24,339 nucleotides of DNA from CAWULT01 sp963923455 (GCA_963923455.1 CAWULT010000070.1:1-24339), one strand, 5' to 3'; counted from the first letter of the stretch, positions 14,505-22,974 are shown. Numbers and translations are program-made. The notes: a model not told the origin generated them from the letters alone.

Positions 14505-15887
14505 CTAATATCTCACGTCCAACGCGGCGTACGCGTGCGTGGCGTGCCCGCGTCGCGAGGGCTTCAGTGCCCTGACGAACGGGCCTTCGTCGAAGCGCGT
14601 GACCGCCGTGTCGAGCTCCACGTGCGCCGACAGGCGGTACCGCAGGCGCACCTCCGTCTGTTCACCGACGTGCCGCCCCGCGGCGCCGGTCGGATCCCAG
14701 AGCCCGCCCTGGCGCCACCGGTCGTGCGCATCGGCGAGCCACATGTCGTGCACCTGCAGGCTGGCCTCGAGGCGGGTCCACGGGCGGGTGATCAGCCAGA
14801 CCCCGGGGCTCATCACGTTGCCGCGCCCCATCAGGCCGTAGATGCCCGTGGGGCCCAGCTCGAACCGGCGTGCGCCGAGCAGGGCGTCGAACCTGCCACT
14901 GCGCGCGTCGGCAGGATCGGCGTCGCCGGAGCCGTACTCCCACGTGCCGAGCAGGCGCGGCCGCGCGAACGCCGCGGGCCACGCGACGCCGGCCTGCGCG
15001 TGCTGGAACCACGCGCGATGGGTCCGTCCGCCCACGGTGCCGCGCTGCACCGCGGCTTCGGCCTCGTACTCGACCCGGCGCCGGGATCCGGCGGTGCCGA
15101 AGACACGCCCGCCGACGGTGCGCAGCGTGCGTCGCGCGTCGGCCGGCATCGCGCCCCCATCGTTCCAGTGGATGACGTAGGCGTCGGCGCTCGCGGCGGG
15201 TGAGGCCGTCGACGTGAAGTAGAGCGTGCCCATCCGGCTGCGGTCGAAGCGGCGGTCGCGGGCGGTGGCGGGATAGGTATAGGCGACCGGCCGCACCCAG
15301 ACGGCCTGCAGCGACCACGCGGCCCCCGCCGCCTGCGCGATCGCGCCGTCGATGGCGTTGGTCGAGTTGCGGTACGCGTTGCGCGCGATCAGGCGCCGGG
15401 CGCCGAAGTCGCGGCTGAAACGGCCCCCTTCGATCTGCAGCGCCACGCCGCGGCCGGCGACGTTCCGCCACGCGACGCCGGCGTGGAACTGCTGGACTTT
15501 GGTCCCCATCTCGTGCTGCGTCGTCACCGTGGACGCGCTGTCGTCGAGGGCGACGCGGGAATCCTGGAGCTCGGTGAACGCCCACGCACGCGCCGTGGCC
15601 AGGCCGACCTGCAGGCGCGAGCGGAACGCGAGCTGCTGGTCGCCGCCCACTTCCGAGGGCCCGTACCTGGCGTCGATCGTCTCGTAGCGCGTGCGCTGCT
15701 CGGCGTGGACCTGCAGCCATGGCGGCAGGACGGCGGCTGGCGGCGCGGGTGCGGGTGCGGCCTGTGCCGCGGCGGCCTGGGCGGCTGCCTCCTGGGCGGT
15801 CGCCGCCGCGGGTGCTGCGAAGGTCACCGCGGCGACGACGGCGGCAGCCGCGGCGCGCAGCGGGTGAGACGGAAACGGGCGGGACAC
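14505..15887 (-). CDS. Alginate-export-like outer-membrane beta-barrel protein
   Basis: A 460-residue predicted outer-membrane barrel resembling the alginate_exp (AlgE-like) family. Visible strand motifs are WLQVHAEQRTRYETID, LAFRSRLQVGLATARAWAF, VALQIEGGRFSRDFGARRLI and LHVDL-type late strands, and it ends AYAALDVRY with a terminal aromatic. GTG 15887 gives a signal peptide (MSRPFPSHPLRAAAAAVVAA, then VTFAAPAAATAQ). The mature N-terminus is an Ala/Pro-rich linker. That GTG begins 2 nt after a perfect 12-bp hairpin, so no normal ribosome site is free and translation may be weak or structure-dependent. The family includes polysaccharide exporters but also many general porins. No alginate biosynthesis gene is near, so export of alginate is not implied. 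Confidence 0.78.
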   Translation of the reverse strand: MSRPFPSHPLRAAAAAVVAAVTFAAPAAATAQEAAAQAAAAQAAPAPAPPAAVLPPWLQVHAEQRTRYETIDARYGPSEVGGDQQLAFRSRLQVGLATARAWAFTELQDSRVALDDSASTVTTQHEMGTKVQQFHAGVAWRNVAGRGVALQIEGGRFSRDFGARRLIARNAYRNSTNAIDGAIAQAAGAAWSLQAVWVRPVAYTYPATARDRRFDRSRMGTLYFTSTASPAASADAYVIHWNDGGAMPADARRTLRTVGGRVFGTAGSRRRVEYEAEAAVQRGTVGGRTHRAWFQHAQAGVAWPAAFARPRLLGTWEYGSGDADPADARSGRFDALLGARRFELGPTGIYGLMGRGNVMSPGVWLITRPWTRLEASLQVHDMWLADAHDRWRQGGLWDPTGAAGRHVGEQTEVRLRYRLSAHVELDTAVTRFDEGPFVRALKPSRRGHATHAYAALDVRY

Positions 15888-15889
15888 GA

Positions 15890-15921
15890 CGGGGGCCGCA
15901 GCGATGATACTGCGGCCCCCG
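15890..15921 (-). terminator. Perfect 12-bp intercistronic hairpin
   Basis: CGGGGGCCGCAG (15890-15901) and CTGCGGCCCCCG (15910-15921) are exact reverse complements with an 8-nt loop. The hairpin follows the BBP2 porin stop by 27 nt and ends 2 nt before the GTG of the next gene. No U-tract follows on the minus strand. It may be a terminator, an attenuator or an mRNA-stabilising stem giving higher porin than downstream expression. Confidence 0.6.
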
Positions 15922-15948
15922 CGTCTGCAGGGCCTGGTGGAGGGAGGA

Positions 15949-17190
15949 CTACTTCTTCGAGCTGAAGGGCATGACGAAGCCCACCGTGAACGTGTTCTGG
16001 TTGTCCACCGCGACACCGTTCTTCTCGAAGACGTTCTGGTCGGACCAGTCGCGGCGGTACTCGAGGCGCATGATGAGGCCGGCCGAGTGCTTGACTTCAG
16101 CCGTCAGCGTGAACTCCTTGACCGCCTGCGGTACCTCGGCGAAGGCGAAGCCGTCCTTGTCGTCGAGCCAGCCGAAGCGCGGCGCCAGCGCGAACACCGG
16201 GGTGATCTGCCCCTTCAGGTAGAGGGCCAGGCCCTGCCACTTGGCCTCGTCCGCCCCGGACCCGTCCTTGGCCCAGACGTAGTTGAGCCCGGCCGACACC
16301 TTGTCGGTCGCGGTCACCGCGAGGTTGGTGTCGGAATACGTGCGGATGTTGTCGGTGTCGTCCGCGCGCTCGGGCCCGACCAGCACGTTCTGGATGATGG
16401 TCAGCTTGGACGTTGGCACCACCGTGGCGCTGACGCCGAACGACTTGCCCGCATTGTTGTCGCCCGTCGCGTTCCACCCGTTCACCACCATGCCGCCGAG
16501 CGTGAACTTGGGGCTGAAGGTGTAGGCCACGCGCGCGCCCACGTGGTAATACGGGCCGTAGGCGTAGAGGAACGTCCGCGAGTAGTTGTTGTTCAGGTTC
16601 GCCTCGGTCGGTTCCGTCCCGATCGGCGTGACGAACTTGCCCACCTCGAACGTCAGGCCGCTGCCCACCGGTGCGAGGTAGCTCAGGTACGCCTGCTGCA
16701 CGTTCAGCAGGTTGTTGTTGTCCAGCGGATCCGAGTTGAAGATCTGCGCGACCTGTCCGTAGTTCAGGTCGAACCGGAATCCGACGCGGTCCTCGGCGCT
16801 CGTGGCCTTGGCGAGGGCCACCTCGAGCAGCGCGAGGCTGAACTGGTTGTGCTTCACGTCGAAGTTCCGGTACTTCGTGAACGTGCCCGTCGCCGGCTCG
16901 TTGAAGTTGTAGGTGTAGTAGGTGTCGACCAGCCCCGACACCTCGACCTTCTTGAAGAAGTTCAGGGTCGGATCGTCGGCTGGCGCCTGAGCGGCCTGCG
17001 CCTCGGCCTCGGGTGCCGCTGTCTCGTCCGCCGCCGCGGCGGCGGTGGCCGACGGAGCCGGCTTGGCGTCCGCGGGGGGCGCGGCGAGCGCGGGCTGGGC
17101 CACGAGCGCGCCCATCCAGGCGCCCAGCACCAGCCGGGCGAGGCGTCGCGACGACAGCAGAGAGGTCAGAACACGGCTCGAACTCGTCAT
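15949..17190 (-). CDS. BBP2-family (OmpL-like) outer-membrane porin
   Basis: A 413-residue porin of the putative beta-barrel porin-2 (OmpL-like) family. ATG 17190 has GAGGAG 8 nt upstream. The signal peptide is long and basic (MTSSSRVLTSLLSSRRLARL, then VLGAWMGALVAQPALA). Residues about 36-78 are an Ala/Glu/Pro linker. The barrel begins VEVSGLVDTYYTYNFNEP, a pattern strongly typical of this family. Supporting strands are NFDVKHNQFSLALLEVALAK, VGFRFDLNYGQVAQIFNSD, VQQAYLSYLAPVG and LTFEVGKFVTPIGTE. The C-terminal strand is FTVGFVMPF followed by SSKK. It has the best ribosome site in the cluster and is probably the most highly expressed. The solute is unknown. It is the first gene of the unit that continues to the alginate-export-like and DUF2490 genes. 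Confidence 0.9.
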   Translation of the reverse strand: MTSSSRVLTSLLSSRRLARLVLGAWMGALVAQPALAAPPADAKPAPSATAAAAADETAAPEAEAQAAQAPADDPTLNFFKKVEVSGLVDTYYTYNFNEPATGTFTKYRNFDVKHNQFSLALLEVALAKATSAEDRVGFRFDLNYGQVAQIFNSDPLDNNNLLNVQQAYLSYLAPVGSGLTFEVGKFVTPIGTEPTEANLNNNYSRTFLYAYGPYYHVGARVAYTFSPKFTLGGMVVNGWNATGDNNAGKSFGVSATVVPTSKLTIIQNVLVGPERADDTDNIRTYSDTNLAVTATDKVSAGLNYVWAKDGSGADEAKWQGLALYLKGQITPVFALAPRFGWLDDKDGFAFAEVPQAVKEFTLTAEVKHSAGLIMRLEYRRDWSDQNVFEKNGVAVDNQNTFTVGFVMPFSSKK

Positions 17191-17389
17191 GAAACGTCTC
17201 CTCGTGATGGGTCGGAGACCGGGAACGAACACCGGGATGGCTCCTCCATCGGAATCAGCAGTCCTGTCTGCCCTCACGAAGTGCAAGAGGCAGGCCGCGT
17301 GGGCCTGGCGCCTGAATGTGGCTCTAATTGGCTGTAAGAGATGGGGTTGTGCCGATCGACGGGGCGCCTCTGCGCACGTGATAGATGAG

Positions 17390-17429
17390 ACAACTGCGTA
17401 TGGTTCAATGTTGATCCATACGCTGTTGT
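17390..17429. promoter_or_regulatory. 40-bp near-perfect palindrome, candidate operator
   Basis: Positions 17390-17429 pair symmetrically about 17409/17410 in 17 of 20 positions. From outside in, the left arm reads ACAAC, T, GCGTATGG, T, TCAA, and the right arm is TTGA, T, CCATACGC, T, GTTGT. The only breaks are two T-T oppositions and the central TG. The site is 200 bp upstream of the BBP2 porin start and about 190 bp past the dab operon end. It is AT-rich for this genome and lacks a following U-tract. This favours a dimeric regulator site over a terminator. Confidence 0.6.
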
Positions 17430-17586
17430 AGGAACATGGCCTCGCGTGTGATGCGCGCGTGGCCCCGGCCGCCGCGCTGAGGGGAGCGCGGATCACGTGT
17501 GCCCGGCCTGCCGCCTCGGAGCGGCTACGTTCTTGTAGATCCGGTTTTAGTGGCTGGACAATTTCGTATGGGGTCCGCCGTCCCGT

Positions 17587-17604
17587 GCCCCGGGAGGCCG
17601 GGGC
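17587..17604 (-). terminator. Hairpin downstream of the dab operon
   Basis: GCCCCGG (17587-17593) and CCGGGGC (17598-17604) are exact reverse complements with a 4-nt loop, 14 nt beyond the stop of the last operon gene on the minus strand. It is GC-only with no U-tract, so it is a terminator candidate of moderate confidence. Confidence 0.45.
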
Positions 17605-17618
17605 CGCGCGCCAACGCG

Positions 17619-18749
17619 TCAGCGCGCGGCTGACACCGGCGGCGGGTCGAGGAAGCCGTCGGCCGGCCCGAGCAGGACGCCCGGGGCGAGGCCGAGCGCG
17701 ACGAGCGCGGCCAGCAGGAGCGCCGCCACCGCGCGCTCGCGCGGGCGGAGGTCGGGCGCCGGTGACGCCACGGTGCGGCCGAGGAACGTCCGCGCGAAGA
17801 CGATCAGCGTGGCGACGGCCAGCAGCGCCGTCGCCAGGATCACCGCGACGGCGCCGGCCGGGCTCTCGGCCCACAGGGTGTGCAGGAGCAGGTCGTCGGC
17901 GACGAAGCCTGCCGTGCCCGGCAGCCCCACGCCGGCGCCGCCGAAGCAGGCGAACGCGGCGGCCAGCCGCGGAAACGCACCGGCGCGCCCGCCGGGCCCC
18001 GCGAGGGAGACGGGCCCCACCCGCGCCTCGAGCGACGCGATCAGCATCGCGAGCCCGCCGAGCGCCAGGCCGACGGTGACCGCGACCAGCAGCGCGGCGG
18101 CGAAGTTGCCGCGCGTGGCGGCGCCCAGGCCCGCGATGAGCAGGGCCCCGTGCATCACCGTCGTGGAGCGGTAGAAGCCGCGGAGGTCGCGCTGCACCAG
18201 CGTCACGAGCGCCGCGGCGAGCGCGGCGAAGGCCCCGTAGCGGACGAGCAGCACGGCGTGGCCGGCGACCGCCGGATCGTGGTCGACGAACCGCAGGTGC
18301 ACGAAGACCAGCGCGATCGTCGACGCCAGCTGCTGCAGCTGCACGAGCGGCGCCCGTTCGCAGAGGCTGGCCACGCCGAGGTGTACGGGCGGGAGTCCCG
18401 CGCGGAGCGCGATGGCGGCCGTCGACAGCGCGAACGCCGTCGTCAGTTCGTGGCGGGCCGCCGCTGCGCCGGCGCCGACGGCGAGCGCGGCGGAGACCGC
18501 CAGCGTCGCGGCACCTGTCCGGCTCTTCGGCAGCGCCAGCCACGCGTGCACGAGCGCCGCAGTGGCCACGGCGGCATAGGCCACCACGCCGCTCGTCGCG
18601 AACAGCGCCACCACGATGGTGCCCGCCAGCAGGGCCAGCCACGCCGCGCGGGGCCGCTCGTCCACGGCGGCCAGCGGCGCCACGAACAGCAGCAGGCAGA
18701 CTGCGAGCGTCTCCCAGGGGGCGGCTGGCAGCAGGGCCTCCGGCGTCAC
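17619..18749 (-). CDS. Second NuoM/NuoN-like proton-translocation subunit in the dab operon (degenerate)
   Basis: A 376-residue, very hydrophobic protein with about ten or more predicted membrane helices. It aligns by eye with NuoM/NuoN/MrpD antiporter-like subunits. STAAIALRAGLPPVHLGVAS corresponds to the NuoM segment ...aIKxPlxPxHxWLP, RDLRGFYRSTTVMHGALLIA to ...DxKrxxAYSSxxHxG, and GGAGVGLPGTAGFVADDLLL to the GLPgtsgF region. Functional Lys positions are Arg here (Arg116, Arg190), and the TM5 Glu segment is replaced by a neutral helix (GVVAYAAVATAALVHAWLAL). GTG 18749 overlaps the dabB stop by 4 nt (GTGA) and has GGAGAG just upstream. It is probably a membrane partner of DabA/DabB, either structural or with altered ion coupling. 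A complex I role is unlikely because no other nuo gene is present. Confidence 0.82.
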   Translation of the reverse strand: MTPEALLPAAPWETLAVCLLLFVAPLAAVDERPRAAWLALLAGTIVVALFATSGVVAYAAVATAALVHAWLALPKSRTGAATLAVSAALAVGAGAAAARHELTTAFALSTAAIALRAGLPPVHLGVASLCERAPLVQLQQLASTIALVFVHLRFVDHDPAVAGHAVLLVRYGAFAALAAALVTLVQRDLRGFYRSTTVMHGALLIAGLGAATRGNFAAALLVAVTVGLALGGLAMLIASLEARVGPVSLAGPGGRAGAFPRLAAAFACFGGAGVGLPGTAGFVADDLLLHTLWAESPAGAVAVILATALLAVATLIVFARTFLGRTVASPAPDLRPRERAVAALLLAALVALGLAPGVLLGPADGFLDPPPVSAAR

Positions 18750-20047
18750 GAGGGCTCTCCGTCGAACGTGGCCGTCCGGCGCAGCCAGCGGTCGGCTCGG
18801 TCGAGACGACGGGCGGCGGCCAGTACAGGGCCGAACGCCGCGTCGATCCGGTCGTCGAGGCGCAGGCGGTGCAGCGCGGCGGCGTAGAGGCGGGCGGCCA
18901 GCCGCGGCGACCACCGCTCGAGCCGCGAGGGGGCGTGCGCGGCGTGCCCGAAGCGGTGCGTGTCGTGAATGGTGTTCGGCGCGCGCAGGTACTGGCCCAG
19001 TCGGAGCAGGGCGTGGCAAACCAGGTGGGCCAGCGCGAGGGTGGTCCACCCGAGGCAGATCTCGGCGAGGATCAGGCCCACCTGCGCCAGCGTCGCGTGC
19101 GCGAGCGCCCCCTTCGCGTCGGTGTGCACCCGAACGACCGCGGCGGCGTAGACGGCCGTGACCAGGCCCACCGCGACGCCCACCGCGCGCGCGGCCAGCG
19201 AGGGCTCCAGGATCGGCCAGGCCCGCAGCAGCAGGAAGAGCCCGGCGTGGATCGACACGGCCCCGTAGAACAGGGCGCTCGACGGCGTGGGACCCTCCAT
19301 CGCCCGCGGCAGCCAGCCCGAGAACGGCAGCTGCGCCGACTTGCCCATCGCCGACAGCAGGAACAGCAGTGCGAGGAACGTGGCCTCGGACGGAGGCAGA
19401 TCGGCGGCGCCCTGGAACGCGGAGAAGCGCGCGGAGCCGAGCAGCTCGAAGGTGGCCACCGTGGCGATCAGCAGGCCGGCGTCGGCGAGGCGGTAGGTCG
19501 CGAACGCCCGCACCGACGAGCGCACCGGCTCGTCCCGCTCGTGGAAGAAGCCGATGAAGAAGGCCGACGAGATGCCGATGAGCTCCCAGCCGGCGAAGAA
19601 CAGTTCCAGCGCGCCGGCCAGCGCCACCAGCTGGGTTCCCGTCGCGAAGAGGCCCAGCAGCGTGAAGAACCGGACGAAGCCCGGCTCCTTGTGCAGGTAC
19701 GTCCGGGAGAATCGGGCGACGAGGGGCGTCAGGCTCGCGCAGAACAGGCTGAGCGTCACCGAGATGCCGTCGAGCCGCAGGACGGCCGGGATGTAGAAGT
19801 CGCCGATCCGCAGCCAGTCGCCGTACGACACGTCGCCGTGCACCGGTGCACCGGCGAGGCCGCTGAACCCCGCGAGCACGACGAGCCCAGCGAGCAGCGA
19901 GCCGGCGAGGCCGGCGCCGATCACGTTCCGCGTGACCCGTTCGGACGGGCGTTCGTCGCCGAGCAGGACCCAGGCCCCGACGACCAGCGCACTGGCGGCG
20001 GGCAGCAGCACGGTGAGGACGAGGGCGGCGGCCGTGAGGTCCGTCAT
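18746..20047 (-). CDS. dabB: DabB, NuoL-like membrane subunit of the DAB inorganic carbon system
   Basis: A 433-residue, polytopic protein of the proton-conducting transporter family (PF00361 type), shorter than complex I NuoL (about 600 residues) as expected for DabB/MpsA. The Glu of LELFFAGWELIGIS (Glu155) and the Lys of SAMGKSAQLPFSGWLPRAM (Lys236) match the proton-pathway Glu and Lys of NuoL. The continuation EGPTPSSALFYGAVSIHAG has the YGA..IHAG form seen in DabB in place of NuoL's HAATMVTAG. DAKGALAHATLAQVG (310-324) supplies further pathway residues. The C-terminal 80 residues are a basic, soluble tail. ATG 20047 overlaps the dabA stop (ATGA). DabB is known to couple the cation gradient to DabA-catalysed CO2 hydration at the inner membrane. 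Confidence 0.92.
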   Translation of the reverse strand: MTDLTAAALVLTVLLPAASALVVGAWVLLGDERPSERVTRNVIGAGLAGSLLAGLVVLAGFSGLAGAPVHGDVSYGDWLRIGDFYIPAVLRLDGISVTLSLFCASLTPLVARFSRTYLHKEPGFVRFFTLLGLFATGTQLVALAGALELFFAGWELIGISSAFFIGFFHERDEPVRSSVRAFATYRLADAGLLIATVATFELLGSARFSAFQGAADLPPSEATFLALLFLLSAMGKSAQLPFSGWLPRAMEGPTPSSALFYGAVSIHAGLFLLLRAWPILEPSLAARAVGVAVGLVTAVYAAAVVRVHTDAKGALAHATLAQVGLILAEICLGWTTLALAHLVCHALLRLGQYLRAPNTIHDTHRFGHAAHAPSRLERWSPRLAARLYAAALHRLRLDDRIDAAFGPVLAAARRLDRADRWLRRTATFDGEPS

Positions 20048-22974
20048 GCCGTGACCTGCTCGGCCAGGACCGGAGCCGGATGGTGCCCGAAACCCACGAC
20101 CCGCTCCGGAAGCGCGCTCCGCACCAGCGCGGGCGGCACGAAGTCACGCGTCCGCATGTGCCAGTCGCGCGACCGTTCGACGACCGGCAGCAGCGTCGGC
20201 TCAGGCGCGTACGGCACGAACCTGCCGTCCTCGAACACCGCGAGTGCTCCGGTGGACGGATGCATCGAGACGAGCTGCACCCAGTGCTTCGTGACGAGCT
20301 CGGCCACCTCGGCCTGCCGCCCTGCCACCGTCAGCAGCGCGTCCGGGGCGGCGTCGACGACGAGCAGCAGGCGCATCGGCTCGTGCAGTTCCACCATCTG
20401 ACGCGGCAGGCCCGTGCGCAGATCGCTCTGGTGGCCGTCCATCACGCCGATGAGCCCCGTCACGTTGTGCGGCAGCTTCGTGCCGCAGCCGAACCGCTCG
20501 TTGTCGACCGACGAGAAGTAGTACTCCAGGCTGATGCCGGCCCCGACCGGCCCCACCGCCGCGAGGATGCGCTCGAGGACGCGATGGTCGCCGTCCTGGG
20601 TGGGGTCGTAGCTGACCAGGAAGGCCCGCCGGTCGAAGTGCAGGCCGCGCGTGAGCTCGCGCCGGCCGACGATGGCGATGGCGTTGGTGCAGTGACCGTA
20701 TTCTGGCCGGGGCTGCGCCAGGTGCGCCGCGCGCGCCTCGACGTGGGCCAGGGCCTCGTCCGGCGTGCCGTCGACGGGCGCGTCGTCGAACCGGCGGCTG
20801 CGCTCGAGGGCGTTCTCGCGCCGTGCGCGTTCGAGCACGGTACTGGCCTCGTCGAAGGCCGTCGCCAGCCTCGTGGGCAGCGCGTCGAGGTCGAAGTAGG
20901 TGACCCCGTCGTCGGCGGTGTCGTGCAGGGCGCCGACGAACCACGTCGTCGGCGGGATGTCGATGCCCCGCTGCCGCACGCCGGCCCGTACATCCGGGCG
21001 GTTGGCCATGTCAGCGAAGAGGCGCGCGTTGGCGCCGCCGCGCCGGCCGCCGCAGGCGCCGCAGTCGTGGGCCGACTCGTGCGGGTTGTTCAGGCTCGTG
21101 GACCCGTGCCCGAGGATCACGACGATGGGCGCGAAGTGCCGCACCAGGCCGATGTTGGTCAGCGTGGTCGCCACGCGGTCGACCGACTCCTCCAGCGAGA
21201 AGCCCATCGGCTTGCCGCTCGACGGCGCCACCGCATCGGTGTCGGCGCGCAGGCTGGAGAGCCGCGTCGACGGCCGCGGCGCGAGGGCCGCCTTCACCTG
21301 GCCGGTGACGCGCATGGCGGACCGGGGCGCGACGACGCGCGCGGCGGTCCGCGCCGCCGAGACGGGCCCCCACAGGAACGAGAGGCCGGCGCCGCCCCGC
21401 AGGGTCCGCGACGCATCCAGTGCGCGGCGCTCCCACCACAGCCACGCCTGTCGTGCCCGGTCGCGCGTCCGGTGCCAGCCGAGCTCGGTGTAGATCGGGC
21501 GTTCGTGCACCTCGTGGCCCGGCGTCACCACGACGGGGCAGTGGGCCGTGGGTTCGCGGTCGTAGAGGCCCTGGTAGTCGATGGCGACGCCGAAGAAGCC
21601 GGCCACGCCGTAGGTCACGTAGCCCGGATGCTGCTCCTCGATCGCACGGCGGATCGACTCCTCGCGCTCGTCGATGCAGAAGACGAACTGGACGCGCGCG
21701 CCCGGGCTCGAGGCCGCGTCGGGTGCCGGGGGCAGCGCCCGGCGCGCGGCCAGGGCGTCGAGGATCGTGCGGCGGTAGGTGCGCTCGTACGCGTCCTGGA
21801 AGACCTGGCGGCGCCGCACGTCCGAGCACGCCCCGCACTCCCGCCACAGCGTGGCGAGCGTGTCGTCCGGCAGGGCCGTGACCTCGTCTGGCGTCAGTCC
21901 GGCCGCGCGACTCACGTGCCACAGCAGCGCGGCCGCGGCGACGTGGGGCACGGGCGCCGGCGGCGGCACGAGCGCTCGGAGGACCGGCCACGGGCTGGGC
22001 AGCCTGGCCTCCCGGCAGGCGCGTTCGATGGCGCGGCGCTCGAGCAGCAGACGGACGGCCACGAAGTCGACGAGCGATGCCGGCGGCCCGTCCGGGTGGT
22101 CGGCCGGATGCCGTTCGAGGCGTGAGAACATGCCGGCCCACCCCGGCAGCGCGAGAGTCGTCGCGAACAGGAACGGCTCGATCTCGTCTCCACCGACGCT
22201 CAGGGCCAGGAGCGACTCCCGGATGACCGTGGCTGCGTCGAGCCCCTGCGCATGCACCTGCCGCAGATCGGCGTCCACACCGCGGCAGGCCCGGGGCGCC
22301 GACGCCCCGTCTGCGTACATCGCGGCGACGGCGCGCAGGAAGCCGAGGTCGCGGCGGGGCATCACGGCGCGCGCCTGCCCCTGGTCCAGGAAGCCCGAGC
22401 CGAGCCGGATCAGCTCGGCATGCACGGGCACGTCCGGGTCGCCGGCCCCGAGTACGACCAGCGCGTCCCGGTGGCGGCGGAGGGGCGGGCCCGCCGGTGG
22501 CCGCGGCGCCGGGCCGCGGGCGACACGCGACAGGCAGGCCCGCCACCGCGGCTCGTCGCGGCTCTCGTCGGCGGCGCCGATCCGAATCGTGAACGCGAGC
22601 CCGGCGGCGTCGTCGGGTTCGCAGGCCTCCGTGAGCAGGGTGTGCCAGAGCGCCGCGCGCGTCAGCGACGGCAGCACCGGGCCGTCGGCATCGGCGCCGA
22701 GCGTGCGGGCCACTTCGTGCCGGACGTCGGCGTCGGCGACGCGGCCCGCCTGGAGCGCCGCGCGGAACTCACGCAGGGTCAGGTACGGCCGCGCGCCGAG
22801 CGCCGCCGCGCCGGCCTGCACGCCCTGGTGAAAGGGCATGTGCTGGAAGGCGTGCAGGGTGTTGTGGTGCACGAAGACGCCGATCGGCCCCTGGCCCGGC
22901 AGGACGCCCGCGGCCCGATCGACCGCTCGCGCGATCGGATCCGCAATCCCCTCGTGCTGCCGGGCGCCGGTCAT
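20044..22974 (-). CDS. dabA: DabA (DUF2309/UPF0753), zinc-containing subunit of the DAB inorganic carbon system
   Basis: A 976-residue cytoplasmic protein that, with DabB, is known to hydrate CO2 to bicarbonate in a membrane-energised, one-way reaction. The zinc residues are visible: Cys433 and Asp435 in QFVFCIDEREESIRRAIEE, His623 and Cys638 in ILGHGSTSLNNP...DCGACGG. The 15-residue His-to-Cys distance equals that between His524 and Cys539 reported for Halothiobacillus DabA. The N-terminus (GPIGVFVHHNTLHAFQHMPF) and GYVTYGVAGFFGVAIDYQGL are also hallmarks. ATG 22974 shares one base with the SulP stop (TGATG) and has a G-rich site 8 nt before it. The large size and many insertions fit long DabA forms. 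All catalytic residues are present, so the protein should be active. Confidence 0.96.
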   Translation of the reverse strand: MTGARQHEGIADPIARAVDRAAGVLPGQGPIGVFVHHNTLHAFQHMPFHQGVQAGAAALGARPYLTLREFRAALQAGRVADADVRHEVARTLGADADGPVLPSLTRAALWHTLLTEACEPDDAAGLAFTIRIGAADESRDEPRWRACLSRVARGPAPRPPAGPPLRRHRDALVVLGAGDPDVPVHAELIRLGSGFLDQGQARAVMPRRDLGFLRAVAAMYADGASAPRACRGVDADLRQVHAQGLDAATVIRESLLALSVGGDEIEPFLFATTLALPGWAGMFSRLERHPADHPDGPPASLVDFVAVRLLLERRAIERACREARLPSPWPVLRALVPPPAPVPHVAAAALLWHVSRAAGLTPDEVTALPDDTLATLWRECGACSDVRRRQVFQDAYERTYRRTILDALAARRALPPAPDAASSPGARVQFVFCIDEREESIRRAIEEQHPGYVTYGVAGFFGVAIDYQGLYDREPTAHCPVVVTPGHEVHERPIYTELGWHRTRDRARQAWLWWERRALDASRTLRGGAGLSFLWGPVSAARTAARVVAPRSAMRVTGQVKAALAPRPSTRLSSLRADTDAVAPSSGKPMGFSLEESVDRVATTLTNIGLVRHFAPIVVILGHGSTSLNNPHESAHDCGACGGRRGGANARLFADMANRPDVRAGVRQRGIDIPPTTWFVGALHDTADDGVTYFDLDALPTRLATAFDEASTVLERARRENALERSRRFDDAPVDGTPDEALAHVEARAAHLAQPRPEYGHCTNAIAIVGRRELTRGLHFDRRAFLVSYDPTQDGDHRVLERILAAVGPVGAGISLEYYFSSVDNERFGCGTKLPHNVTGLIGVMDGHQSDLRTGLPRQMVELHEPMRLLLVVDAAPDALLTVAGRQAEVAELVTKHWVQLVSMHPSTGALAVFEDGRFVPYAPEPTLLPVVERSRDWHMRTRDFVPPALVRSALPERVVGFGHHPAPVLAEQVTA

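Larger units (their letters stand above)
17191..17618. other. 428-bp intergenic region between the dab operon and the porin cluster
   Basis: I see no convincing gene here. It separates the end of the minus-strand dab operon from the start of the minus-strand BBP2 porin, so it should hold the operon terminator and the porin promoter. It contains a GC hairpin at 17587-17604, a CGTATGG element at 17565-17571 and a 40-bp palindrome at 17390-17429, where the same CGTATGG recurs. Base composition is clearly richer in A/T than the flanks around 17325-17430 and 17525-17570. TTGTCC and TACAAG on the minus strand (near 17560 and 17535) are weak -35/-10 candidates with an 18-bp spacer. Confidence 0.7.

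Noticed and set aside
17619..18749. Reading the last two dab operon genes as part of a complex I (nuo) operon
   Set aside because: No other nuo gene is present, both proteins are shorter than NuoL/M, and DUF2309 is immediately upstream, which defines the DAB context.
20080..22125. Plus-strand open frame of 681 codons opposite dabA
   Set aside because: dabA carries all its zinc residues on the minus strand; the antisense product is unstructured Arg/Val-rich text.
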